Origin: Plesiocystis pacifica SIR-1
GTDB taxonomy: Bacteria; Myxococcota_A; Polyangia; Nannocystales; Nannocystaceae
Direction of reading: 5' to 3'
NCBI RefSeq assembly: GCF_000170895.1
Contig: NZ_ABCS01000019.1
Span: 62,001 to 126,000, forward strand
Length of the DNA stretch: 64,000 nucleotides
The notes below the pieces were generated by a model. That model was not told the DNA's origin, searched no databases, and saw only the letters and a program-made list of their open reading frames with translations. Below, one piece after another: positions 9,940 to 17,784 of this stretch; position 1 is the first letter of the stretch; the number at the start of each line of letters is the position of its first letter. Both the position numbers and the translations under genes were made by a program.

Positions 9940-9953
9940 AAAAGTCGACTTTT
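9940..9953. promoter_or_regulatory. Perfect 14-base palindrome, candidate operator
   Basis: AAAAGTCGACTTTT is a perfect palindrome and is flanked by AGCAG (9930-9934) and CTGCT (9955-9959), which extend the dyad with interruptions. It is 50 bases upstream of the small gene at 10004, a position suited to a repressor site. A second GTCGAC lies downstream, near 9981. No binding protein can be named. Confidence 0.3.
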
Positions 9954-10003
9954 TCTGCTCGCCCCGAACAAAAGCTCTCGAAGTCGACACTCCCCCCTCC
10001 AGC

Positions 10004-10219
10004 ATGGATGCGCAGCAAACCAGCACCGGCAAGGAGCACAGCGTGTGCGTCGCCAGTCGCCAGGCCCAAGCCCTGCACCTCAGCCGCCGCTGGGGCATGG
10101 GCTCGCTGAGCGAGGCCTTCGTCGACGGCCCCCGCGCCAGGCACCGCAACAGCAAGCTGTGCCTGCGCTTCGTCGAGATTTTGCCCGTGACCCTGAGCCC
10201 CGACGCCCCGCGGCTGTGA
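10004..10219 (+). CDS. Small protein of unknown function
   Basis: A 71-residue frame starting at ATG (MDAQQTSTGKEHSVCV) and ending one base before the convergent kinase gene. No family is recognised and no signal peptide or membrane segment is visible. The support for coding is codon use: nearly every third base is G or C from start to stop, as in the neighbouring genes, which is unlikely in unselected intergenic DNA here. There is no good Shine-Dalgarno sequence. A 14-base palindrome lies 50 bases upstream. It could also be the remnant of a longer gene. Confidence 0.45.
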   Translation: MDAQQTSTGKEHSVCVASRQAQALHLSRRWGMGSLSEAFVDGPRARHRNSKLCLRFVEILPVTLSPDAPRL

Positions 10220-10220
10220 G

Positions 10221-11867
10221 CTACTCCACCCCTTCGAGGGTGCAGCGCCGCGGATCCGGCAAGGTCGAGAACAGCGGCTCGATGTCCTCGGCCTCGTCGA
10301 GGGCGGCGAGCTCCTCGGCGAGGATCGACAGCGCGACGGAGGCGTCCTCCAAGCAGGCGCGCTCGCGCTGGAGCTCCTGGGAGTCGCCCTCGCTCCGGCA
10401 CACGCGCTTGGCGATGGTCGCCCAGCGCATCGCGTAGCCGTCGAGGCGAGCCAGGGTGGGCTGGACGGGGGCGCCCGCGGCCTCGAGCGCGGCCTCGACC
10501 TTGGGGTCGCCGGCCTCGGGCCACGAGCGGGCGATGTAGGCCTTGGGGTCTTCGCAGGCCGAGGCCATGCCCGAGGCGCTCGGCGCTTCGGCGCCCTGCT
10601 CTTTAGCCGCGCTCGGCTCGGCGCCGCCACCCCAGGGCCGGGCCTTGGCCAGGGCGTAGCCGCCGAGCGCCGCGGTCACGGCGATGGCGACGATGCCCAG
10701 GGGCACGGCGACCGGGCGCAGCCCCGACCAGCGCGCGGCCCAGGACGGCTCGGCGGCCTGGGAGAGGGCGTCGATCAGCTCGCGCATGGACGGCCAGCGA
10801 TCGTCGGGGTAGACGGCCAGGCCGCGATCGAGGACGTCGAAGACCGAGTCGGGGACGCCGGGCAGCTTCTGCGGCCGCGGGTTTCGCTTGCCCAGGGTCA
10901 CGGCGTCGGTCAGCTCGGACAGGGTCGAGCCGGGGTAGGGGCGCTCGCCGACCAGGGCCTCGTAGAGCGCGACGCAAAACGCGAACTGGTCGCTCTTGGG
11001 CGTGGCCTTCTCGCGCAGGATCTGTTCGGGCGACATGTACAGCGGCGTGCCGATGAGCACCCCGCCGGTCGAGGCCTCGATGGTCGCCAGGGACACGGAG
11101 GTGATGTCGAGGGTGCTGCCGAGCTCGCGCTGGGCGGTGCGGATCGCCCCGGCCACGCCGAAGTCCGCGACCTTGACCACGCCCTGCGAGCCGATCAGCA
11201 CGTTGTCGGGCTTGAAGTCGCGGTGGACCATCTTGGCCCGGTGCGCGGCGTAGAGGCCCTCGCCGGCCTTGGCGAACACGTCGAGGATCTCCCGGGGCGA
11301 GCGCGGCTCCTCGCGCACCCACTCGTCCAAGGTCGCGCCGCGGACGTACTCCATGGCCAGGTACAGGCGCCCGGAGTGCTCGCCGACCTCGTGGATGTGG
11401 ACGACGTTGGGGTGGCTGACGCGGGCCATGGCCCGGGCCTCGTTGCGCATGCGTCGTTGGGCCTGCTCGGCCCCGTCGCTGTGGGCGATCTCGGGGTGCA
11501 GGAGCTTGATCGCGACCTTGCGGCCGAGCTCGGGATCGCGGGCGAGGTAGACCACGCCCATGCCCCCCGCGCCCAGGCGGTGGTCGACGACGAAGCGACC
11601 GATCTGCGTCTCTCGAACTTCGTGCGCGGCGCCGAACAGCTTGCTCGAGACCTGCTGGAACAGCGCCCGCTGATCGATGGAGCCGATGCCCAGCTTGGCC
11701 GCGCCGTGGTGGCTGAGACCGGGTTCTGACTCAGCGTGCGTCGGGGGGTTTTCGGGCTTCGCCGGCGGCCCAGCGGAGACGCTGGGCTGCTTCGCGGACG
11801 AAGGCTGGAGCCGGTTGGCCATGGCGGTGGAACCCACGGGGGGAGTCCGTTTGCCCGCCCGTTTCAT
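10221..11867 (-). CDS. Membrane Ser/Thr protein kinase
   Basis: A 548-residue Hanks-type kinase. A Pro/Ser-rich N-terminal extension (about 90 residues) precedes the kinase domain: glycine loop GAGGMGVVY (99-107), VAIK lysine K121, HRD 215-217 in VHRDFKPDNVLI, DFG 235-237 and PLYMSPEQ. The sequence FKPDN after HRD is the form common in myxobacterial kinases. A single membrane helix (VPLGIVAIAVTAALGGYAL) follows the domain. The C-terminal outer part has cysteines and reads like the start of the TPR-bearing region seen in longer relatives, but ends early. An internal ATG at 11820-11822 (MANRLQP) is an alternative start. Divergent from ftsW across 84 bases. Confidence 0.93.
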   Translation of the reverse strand: MKRAGKRTPPVGSTAMANRLQPSSAKQPSVSAGPPAKPENPPTHAESEPGLSHHGAAKLGIGSIDQRALFQQVSSKLFGAAHEVRETQIGRFVVDHRLGAGGMGVVYLARDPELGRKVAIKLLHPEIAHSDGAEQAQRRMRNEARAMARVSHPNVVHIHEVGEHSGRLYLAMEYVRGATLDEWVREEPRSPREILDVFAKAGEGLYAAHRAKMVHRDFKPDNVLIGSQGVVKVADFGVAGAIRTAQRELGSTLDITSVSLATIEASTGGVLIGTPLYMSPEQILREKATPKSDQFAFCVALYEALVGERPYPGSTLSELTDAVTLGKRNPRPQKLPGVPDSVFDVLDRGLAVYPDDRWPSMRELIDALSQAAEPSWAARWSGLRPVAVPLGIVAIAVTAALGGYALAKARPWGGGAEPSAAKEQGAEAPSASGMASACEDPKAYIARSWPEAGDPKVEAALEAAGAPVQPTLARLDGYAMRWATIAKRVCRSEGDSQELQRERACLEDASVALSILAEELAALDEAEDIEPLFSTLPDPRRCTLEGVE

Positions 11868-11951
11868 TCGTCAATCAACGCAAGCAGACTCACGGAGGTC
11901 AAGGTGGGGACCCACCGAAATCGGCGGTCTTCCCCGTGAAACGTCGATTTT

Positions 11952-13355
11952 TTGCTCACGCGGGCGGTGCATGCTTCGGTGCCGATCGTGTCCGAGTCTG
12001 CCTCGAGCCCCGGCGAGTCCGTCGCGCAGACCCCCAGCGATCGAGCCGACGCCCCCGAGCGCGGGGCGCGAAGCGGCGCGCGTTCGGCCGGTCGAGGCAG
12101 CGGGCTGGGCTTTGACCAGGCCATGGACCCCTGGCTGTTCTTCGCCGCCCTCGCGCTGGCGTGTGTCGGCCTGGTCATGGTCTACAGCTCGAGCAGCTGG
12201 CTGGGCAGCCGACGCGCGGGCTCGTGGGAGTTCTTCCTCGAGCGCCAGGGCGTGTTCCTGATCCTCGGGACGGCGGTCATGCTCGCCGTCAGCCGCGTGG
12301 ACTACCGGGTGCTGCGGCGGTTTTCACCCCACCTCATGGGCGTGGCGGTGAGCCTGCTCGTCCTCGTGCTGTTCATCTCCGACGACATCAACGGCGCCCG
12401 GCGCTGGATCGACCTCGGGCCGATCCACATGCAGCCCTCGGAGATCGCGAAGATCGCGCTGGTCGCGTTCTTGTCCGCGACCCTCGCCCGCCGCGGCGAG
12501 CAGATCCGGCAGTTCAAGGCCGGCTTCCTCCCGCCGATGCTGGCCGCGGGCGCGACCATGGCGCTGATCTTGATGGAGAAGGACCTGGGCACCACGGTGC
12601 TGCTCGGGACCACCACGCTGATCCTCCTCTACGTCGCCGGCACCCGCGCGAGCTGGGTGCTCGCCGCGATCATGGTCGCCGCGCCCCTGGCCTGGTCGCA
12701 GATCGTCAACGTCGGCTACCGGCGCGAGCGCGTCGAGAGCTTCCTGTCCGGCGACGACTACCAGGTCGAGCAGGGCCTGATCGCCATCGGCTCGGGCGGG
12801 CCCTTTGGTCTGGGCCTGGGCAACGGGCGCCAAAAGCTGGGCTTCCTGCCCGAGAACCACACCGACTTCATCCTGGCGACGATCGGCGAAGAGCTCGGCT
12901 TTTTGGGCATCGCCACCGTCGTCGGGCTCTACATCTTGCTGGTCTGGCGCGGCCTGGTCATCGCTCGCCAGGCCCAGGACCGCTTCGGCACCTACCTGGC
13001 CGTGGGCCTGTCGGCGCTGTTCGGGCTCCAGGCGCTGATCAACATGGCCGTCGTGCTCTCGGTGATGCCGGCCAAGGGCATCACCTTGCCCTTCGTCAGC
13101 TACGGCGGCTCGAGCTTGCTCGTGTCCATGGCCGCGATCGGCGTGCTGCTCTCGATCTCGCGCCGACCCAAGCCCTGGGCGATCAGCGACATGCGCGGCC
13201 GCGGTCGCGCGCCCGCGCCGGACGAGCCGAGCTGGGCGACCAAGCTGCGCGAGACGGCCACGGGCCTCGCCGCGCGGGCGGGCCTGGGCAAGCAGGCCGG
13301 GCAGCCGCGCGCGCAGGTCCAGCCGCGCCAGACCCGACCCAACACGCGGCGCTGA
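11952..13355 (+). CDS. ftsW: Peptidoglycan glycosyltransferase FtsW (SEDS family)
   Basis: Integral membrane protein of the SEDS family that polymerises septal peptidoglycan from lipid II. About ten membrane helices run from FFAALALACVGLVMVYSSSS to the final VSMAAIGVLLSIS. Family landmarks are DINGARRWIDLGPIHMQPSE, KLGFLPENHTDFILATIGEE and the C-terminal PFVSYGGSS. The PENHTDFI and GEELGF wording favours FtsW over RodA. It is outside any division/cell-wall cluster. The start is uncertain: a TTG at 11952 gives 467 residues; GTG codons nearby, or the ATG just before the first helix at about 12120, are alternatives. The soluble tail of about 60 residues is Arg/Gln-rich. Confidence 0.9.
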   Translation: MLTRAVHASVPIVSESASSPGESVAQTPSDRADAPERGARSGARSAGRGSGLGFDQAMDPWLFFAALALACVGLVMVYSSSSWLGSRRAGSWEFFLERQGVFLILGTAVMLAVSRVDYRVLRRFSPHLMGVAVSLLVLVLFISDDINGARRWIDLGPIHMQPSEIAKIALVAFLSATLARRGEQIRQFKAGFLPPMLAAGATMALILMEKDLGTTVLLGTTTLILLYVAGTRASWVLAAIMVAAPLAWSQIVNVGYRRERVESFLSGDDYQVEQGLIAIGSGGPFGLGLGNGRQKLGFLPENHTDFILATIGEELGFLGIATVVGLYILLVWRGLVIARQAQDRFGTYLAVGLSALFGLQALINMAVVLSVMPAKGITLPFVSYGGSSLLVSMAAIGVLLSISRRPKPWAISDMRGRGRAPAPDEPSWATKLRETATGLAARAGLGKQAGQPRAQVQPRQTRPNTRR

Positions 13356-13356
13356 G

Positions 13357-14361
13357 CTAGCGCCCGAGCAGGCGCAGCGTCACGTGGCCGACGATCACGG
13401 CGATGCAGGCGAGGTTGCGCGGGATCGCGGCCAACCATCGGTGTCGCGGCGGTGGCTGGTCGGAGGCGAGCGCCCTGGCGAGCGCGTCGAGGCTGTCGGT
13501 CGTCAGCGGCCAGTCCCAAATGCCCTCGAGCCAGTCTTGGGGGAGGCCGCCGACGCCGTCTCGCGCCCCGACCAGGGCGCCGACGATGGCCGCCGTCGTG
13601 TCCGTGTCGCCGCCCAGTCGGACCGCGAGCTCGAGGCTGGCGCGCGCGTCGGCTCCGGCCATGACGCAGTAGAGGGCGGCGGGCACCGTGTGGACGACGA
13701 AGCCAGACACGCCGCGCTCGTAGCCTGCGCGCTGACGGTAGTCTTCGAGGGAGGCGTCGCCGCCGGTCCAGGCCCCGCGCGCGCGCTCGCGGAATTCGGG
13801 GTCGCGGATCGAGTCGACGATGGCGCGGTCGAGGGCCCCCGCGGCCAGCTGTCGCGCGAGGCGGGCGACGAGCAGGGCCCCGTCTTCCGCGCGCGGATCG
13901 GTGTGCGTCATCCGGGTCGAGGCGCGGACGAGCTGCGCGAGGTGGGCGTCGTCGCGGGCGTAGACGCCGAGCAGCGCCGAGCGCATCGCGGGGCCGTTGC
14001 CGGCCGAGTGGACGCCGCTGCGCTCGGGAGGGACGCCGACGACCAGCCGCAGGGTCCCGCGCAGGGTCGCCAGCCCGACGCCGGGCGGGAGGGCCAGGAC
14101 CCAGCGGCGCAGCTGTCGGGCGAAGGCGCGGGTGAAGGCGTCGAGCTCACCCTTCGACTCGGCGAGGGCGCGGCCGACCATCCACGCGTGCTCGGTGTCG
14201 TCGCTGAGCATGCCGCGGCCGAGCACCATGCGGTGGCGCAGGGGCGCTCGCTCGAGCCGTCGGGCGATGCGTCGAGGGTGCAGGCCCTCGTGGGGTAGGC
14301 CGATGGCGTCTCCCACGGCTGTTCCGAGCAAGACCCCTGCGAGTGGTTCGAGAGTGGGCAT
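13357..14361 (-). CDS. ADP-ribosylglycohydrolase family protein
   Basis: Member of the DraG/ARH family of Mg-dependent hydrolases that remove ADP-ribose from proteins or cleave related N-glycosides. The 334 residues show the family motifs in order: GTAVGDAIGLPHEG, SDDTEHAW (metal-binding SDDT), SAGNGPAMRSALLG, THTDPRA, and GGDTDTTAAIVGALVGA, whose Asp residues complete the metal site. The last 20 residues are hydrophobic (LACIAVIVGHVTLRLLG), unusual for this soluble family and possibly a membrane anchor. The ATG at 14359-14361 is preferred to one six codons upstream. It abuts ftsW tail to tail with one base between. Substrate unknown. Confidence 0.88.
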   Translation of the reverse strand: MPTLEPLAGVLLGTAVGDAIGLPHEGLHPRRIARRLERAPLRHRMVLGRGMLSDDTEHAWMVGRALAESKGELDAFTRAFARQLRRWVLALPPGVGLATLRGTLRLVVGVPPERSGVHSAGNGPAMRSALLGVYARDDAHLAQLVRASTRMTHTDPRAEDGALLVARLARQLAAGALDRAIVDSIRDPEFRERARGAWTGGDASLEDYRQRAGYERGVSGFVVHTVPAALYCVMAGADARASLELAVRLGGDTDTTAAIVGALVGARDGVGGLPQDWLEGIWDWPLTTDSLDALARALASDQPPPRHRWLAAIPRNLACIAVIVGHVTLRLLGR

Positions 14362-14491
14362 CGCCGCTGTGAAGAGCAACCGGCGTGCCAGCGCTCGGGG
14401 GCGCGCATCGAGAGCCCGCGGTCGCCAACGAGGAGCTTGCGCGCCGATGTGGCGAAGACGGACCGCACCGGCGACAAGCTGTCGACGCCGC

Positions 14492-16300
14492 TCACACGTC
14501 CGGCAGCGTCATGCCCTGAGCCGGCGCGCTCGAGGCCTCGGCCGGCAGCTTGCCCAGGCCCAGCGCCTCCCAGCGCTCGCCCGGCTGGAGCAGCGGCAGC
14601 GCCGAGCGAGCCTGGGCGGGCAGGGGCGAGCGGCGCCCGGTCTGCTTGCAGGGGATCTTGCTCATGGCGCGCTCGGCCAGGGCGGTGATCGTCAGGCTCG
14701 GGTTGACGCCGGGGTTGGCCGAGATCGCCGAGCCGTCGATGACGTAGAGGCCCGCGTAGCCGAACACCCGGTGGGCCTCGTCGATGACCCCGTCCTTGGC
14801 GCTGCGGCCCATGCACGCGCCGCCGAGGATGTGCGCGGTGGTCGGGATGTTGAGGGCGGTCTCGGTCAAGATCGAGCCGGTGAAGCCCTGGGTCTTCTCG
14901 GCCATGGCCTCGGCGAGCTCGGTGGCCTCGGGGATGGACGCGACGGGGCACTCTTGGCCCTCGAGGTCGCTGGCCAGGCGCCGGGTCAGGAAGCCCCGGT
15001 GGCGCATGCGGAGCGTGCCCTCCATGGTCCGCATGTACAGCAAGATGATGGTGTTGCGGGCCCAGTGGGGCACGAAGTAGCTCTTGAGGAAGCGCAGCGG
15101 CTGACGCAGGGAGCGGGCGGCGGCCTGGACCAGCTTGAGGGGGCCGGGCGCGTTGCCGCCGACGTGCGGGGCCATGAGCGTGCGGAAGAAGCCCGAGCCG
15201 TCGCCGTAGCGCACGACCTCGAGGTGGGAGTGGTCGTCGGTCTGGTAGATCGAACCAATCGCCACGCCCCGGCTCATGTCTTCGTCGCGGGTGCCCGCGA
15301 CCACGCCGATCAGCGACTCGGAGTTGGTCCGCACCCGGTAGCCGATCTGGCCCGAGAGCTTGGGCAACGAGCCGCCCTCGCGCAGGCGCAAGAGCAGGTC
15401 GACGGAGCCCAGCACGCCGGCCGCGAAGATCACCTTCTTGGCCGTGTAGCGCCCGCGCTTGCGGAACATGTTGAGCACGCCGGTGCCCTCGCGGGTGATG
15501 ACCTCGTAGCCGGCGGGGGCGTCCGGGTCCTCGGCGCTGGGGTCGGGGGGCAGCGGCCGCACGTCGACCACCTCGCAGTCGGCCCGCAGCTTCATGCCGT
15601 GCTTGCGGGCGAAGAACAGGTAGTTCTTGTCGAGGGTGTTCTTGGCCCCGTGGCGGCAGCCGGTCATGCACGCGCCGCACTGGATGCAGGCCGTGCGCTC
15701 GGGGCCCTCGCCGCCGAAGTAGGGGTCCGGGTGGGTGGCGCCGGGCTTGACCGGGGCCTCGCCGGCGGGGCCCTTGGGCGCGCCGAAGTAGACCGCGACC
15801 TCGGTGGACTCGAAGGCCTCGGGCTGCCCGCGGTCCTCGGCGATCTGCTTGAGCAGGCGGTCGGGCTTGGTCAGGAAGGGGACCTTGCGGGCGCCGAGCA
15901 TGCGCCGCGCGACCAGGTAGTGGGGCATCAGCTCGCGCTCCCAGCGGGCGAGCTCGGCCCAGCTCGAGGCCGAGAAAAAATCGCTCTTGGGGATGGGCAG
16001 GGTGTTGGCGTAGACCAGCGAGCCCCCGCCCACGCCCGCGCCCGCGAGCACGGTGATGTGCCTGAAAAAGCGCATCTGGAACAGGCCGCGGAAGCCCAGC
16101 CGCGGCATCCACAGCCACCGGCGCAGGCGCCAGTTGGTCTTCGGGAAGTCCGCGGCCTTCAGCTCGCGCCCCTTCTCGAGCATGAGCACGTCGTAGCCCT
16201 TCTCGACCAGGCGCATGGCCGAGACGCTGCCGCCAAAGCCCGAGCCAATGATGATGTAGTCGTGGTCGATCGACGCTGCACTCGCCTCGGGCGCGGCCAT
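14492..16300 (-). CDS. GMC oxidoreductase, ChoD (cholesterol oxidase)-like
   Basis: FAD-dependent oxidoreductase of 602 residues. The N-terminal dinucleotide motif IIIGSGFGGSVSAMRL (GSGFGG at 19-24) is followed by WRLRRWLWMPRLG and GAGVGGGSLVYANTL, which binds FAD. A four-Cys motif CIQCGACMTGCRHGAKN (near 220) and the C-terminal GVNPSLTITALAERAM complete the pattern. All these closely follow mycobacterial ChoD (Rv3409c), a GMC enzyme called cholesterol oxidase. The actual sterol or alcohol substrate is not shown by sequence. No signal peptide is visible, unlike secreted streptomycete oxidases. It is divergent from the membrane-protein gene at 16351. Confidence 0.88.
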   Translation of the reverse strand: MAAPEASAASIDHDYIIIGSGFGGSVSAMRLVEKGYDVLMLEKGRELKAADFPKTNWRLRRWLWMPRLGFRGLFQMRFFRHITVLAGAGVGGGSLVYANTLPIPKSDFFSASSWAELARWERELMPHYLVARRMLGARKVPFLTKPDRLLKQIAEDRGQPEAFESTEVAVYFGAPKGPAGEAPVKPGATHPDPYFGGEGPERTACIQCGACMTGCRHGAKNTLDKNYLFFARKHGMKLRADCEVVDVRPLPPDPSAEDPDAPAGYEVITREGTGVLNMFRKRGRYTAKKVIFAAGVLGSVDLLLRLREGGSLPKLSGQIGYRVRTNSESLIGVVAGTRDEDMSRGVAIGSIYQTDDHSHLEVVRYGDGSGFFRTLMAPHVGGNAPGPLKLVQAAARSLRQPLRFLKSYFVPHWARNTIILLYMRTMEGTLRMRHRGFLTRRLASDLEGQECPVASIPEATELAEAMAEKTQGFTGSILTETALNIPTTAHILGGACMGRSAKDGVIDEAHRVFGYAGLYVIDGSAISANPGVNPSLTITALAERAMSKIPCKQTGRRSPLPAQARSALPLLQPGERWEALGLGKLPAEASSAPAQGMTLPDV

Positions 16301-16350
16301 TGGGGGCTTTTAGCACCGAATGGCCAGGGCCGACGCGCTATCCTGGGAGA

Positions 16351-16920
16351 GTGCGTTCCTCCGCGCTTCGCCGGTTTTTCGCGGCGCTGATCGCCCTCGC
16401 GCTCGCGCTGCCGAGCACGGCCGCGGCCGCTCCCAGCCCGAGCCCGGCGGCCGAGGCGGGATCGCAGCCTTCCTCGTCGCGGACTCGCTCGCCCCGGCTC
16501 GGGGGCGCGGGCGCGGTCGAGATCAGCCTGGGCGCGATCATGGGCGCGACGGCGGTGGGCATGGTCGCCTACGCGAGCGTCGAGCTCGGGCGAGCCAACG
16601 CGCGGCGGGACTACTGCGCCGAGCCGCCGAGCACCGACGAGCTCGGCGTGTGCACCCTCGATCCGCCGGGCCTGGCCTACGCCGCGGTCGGGCTCGGCTA
16701 CACCCTCGGGGCCCTGCTCGTGGCGGGCTCGGGCCTGGCCATCGCTCGGGGCGTGCGCGAGCGCAAGCAGCGACGCACGGAGCTCGAGGGCGCGGATGGC
16801 CTGGGTGGGGAGGCGGCCATGCGCCACGCGCTGCGCGTGACTCCGTGGTGGACCGCCCGCCCGTCCGCGGCCGCGGGCTGGGGATTTGCCGGTGGTCTCG
16901 CCGTAGATCTGCGCTTTTGA
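16351..16920 (+). CDS. Exported membrane protein of unknown function
   Basis: With the GTG at 16351 the product is 189 residues and begins with a signal peptide (LRRFFAALIALALALPSTAAAA). The mature part has two hydrophobic segments (AVEISLGAIMGATAVGMVAYASV and LAYAAVGLGYTLGALLVAGSGLAIA, here read as separate helices) separated by a loop with two cysteines, and then a basic stretch RGVRERKQRRTE. It ends AAGWGFAGGLAVDLRF, an aromatic-terminated strand reminiscent of outer-membrane proteins. The family is not recognised. Sigma factor gene 16954 starts 33 bases downstream on the same strand, so the two may be co-transcribed. Confidence 0.7.
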   Translation: MRSSALRRFFAALIALALALPSTAAAAPSPSPAAEAGSQPSSSRTRSPRLGGAGAVEISLGAIMGATAVGMVAYASVELGRANARRDYCAEPPSTDELGVCTLDPPGLAYAAVGLGYTLGALLVAGSGLAIARGVRERKQRRTELEGADGLGGEAAMRHALRVTPWWTARPSAAAGWGFAGGLAVDLRF

Positions 16921-16953
16921 GCTCGCCGCGGTCCGAGCTGCTAGCTTCGCGTG

Positions 16954-17616
16954 GTGACCTCTGACTTCGAGCTCCTCGATCGCTGGCGGGCCGGCGACCG
17001 CAAGGCCGGCAACGAGCTGTTCCAGCGTCACTTCGACAGCATCAGCCGCTTCTTCGAGAACAAGCTGGCCGACGACGTCGACGACCTCGTGCAGGGCACC
17101 TTCTTCGCCCTGGTCAAGTACGCCGAGGGCTTCCGCAAGCAGGCGAGCTTTCGGACCTACCTGTTCACCATCGCCAAGCACGAGCTCTACCGGCACCTGC
17201 GCAAGCGCGCGAAGCAGGGGGTGGACTTCGCGGTGACCTCGCTGGCGGATCTGGGGACCTCGGCGCCCTCGAAGCTGATCCGCGGCGAGCGCAAGCACCA
17301 GCTGCTCCTGGCCCTGCGCGAGCTCCCCGTCGAGCAGCAGATGCTGATCGAGCTGCACTACTGGGAGGGCATCGCGCTCGAGGAGCTGGCGACGATCTTC
17401 GAGGTCGCGCCGGCCACGGTGCGCAGCCGACTGTTCCGCGCGCGCAAGGACCTGCGCCGGCGGATGACGCGATTGGCCAAGACCGGCGGCAAGCCCATCG
17501 GGGTCGACGCGGGACCAGACGAGGTTGGGGCGGAGCTCGGCGGCCTCGACGAGGCTGGCCTCGAGGCCTGGGCGCGGGGTCTGCGAGACGACTGGATGGA
17601 CGCGGACGGGGCCTGA
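16954..17616 (+). CDS. RNA polymerase sigma factor, sigma-70 family (ECF-like)
   Basis: A sigma factor of about 220 residues with only regions 2 and 4, as in the extracytoplasmic-function group. Region 2 spans about residues 20-75 (LFQRHFDSISRFF ... DDLVQGTFFALVKYAEGF), where the -10 recognising helix lies. Region 4 spans about 118-170: LRELPVEQQMLIELHYWEG, then the helix-turn-helix LATIFEVAPATVRSRLFRAR that reads the -35 box. A C-terminal tail of about 50 residues (GGLDEAGLEAWARGL) is extra. GTG codons at 16951 and 16954 are equally possible starts. No anti-sigma gene is obvious next door; the following gene encodes a lipoprotein. Confidence 0.9.
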   Translation: MTSDFELLDRWRAGDRKAGNELFQRHFDSISRFFENKLADDVDDLVQGTFFALVKYAEGFRKQASFRTYLFTIAKHELYRHLRKRAKQGVDFAVTSLADLGTSAPSKLIRGERKHQLLLALRELPVEQQMLIELHYWEGIALEELATIFEVAPATVRSRLFRARKDLRRRMTRLAKTGGKPIGVDAGPDEVGAELGGLDEAGLEAWARGLRDDWMDADGA

Positions 17617-17650
17617 GGGGCGTTCTCTGGCTGAGTCACTTTTTTCGAAG

Positions 17651-17664
17651 TTTTTTGCAACGCA
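17651..17664 (+). promoter_or_regulatory. T-tract plus TGCAACGC upstream of the ADYC-type lipoprotein gene
   Basis: TTTTTTGCAACGCA (from 17651) lies about 120 bases upstream of the ATG at 17785 and 35 bases after the sigma factor stop. The same T-run/TGCAACG arrangement precedes the DUF4397 lipoprotein and HEAT-repeat genes. It may mark a shared promoter class, possibly of an alternative sigma factor. Confidence 0.3.
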
Positions 17665-17784
17665 GCAGCGAGCCGGAACTCGCGCCCAAACACACGCGCC
17701 GGTTTTGTAATGGGGTGGAGGAAGCCGGATGAAAGCGCCGCGGGGGCGCACTTCTGGGGTGAACCGCCACCGACGGACAGCCCC

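Larger units (their letters stand above)
9708..10003. other. Intergenic region with two inverted repeats
   Basis: About 300 bases between asnS and the small gene at 10004. It contains a GC hairpin at 9811-9830 (CGCCCCCGC, two bases, GCGGGGGCG) with no T-tract behind it, and a perfect 14-base palindrome AAAAGTCGACTTTT at 9940-9953. The frames here do not show the third-position GC bias of the genes on either side, so I see no coding region. Confidence 0.5.
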
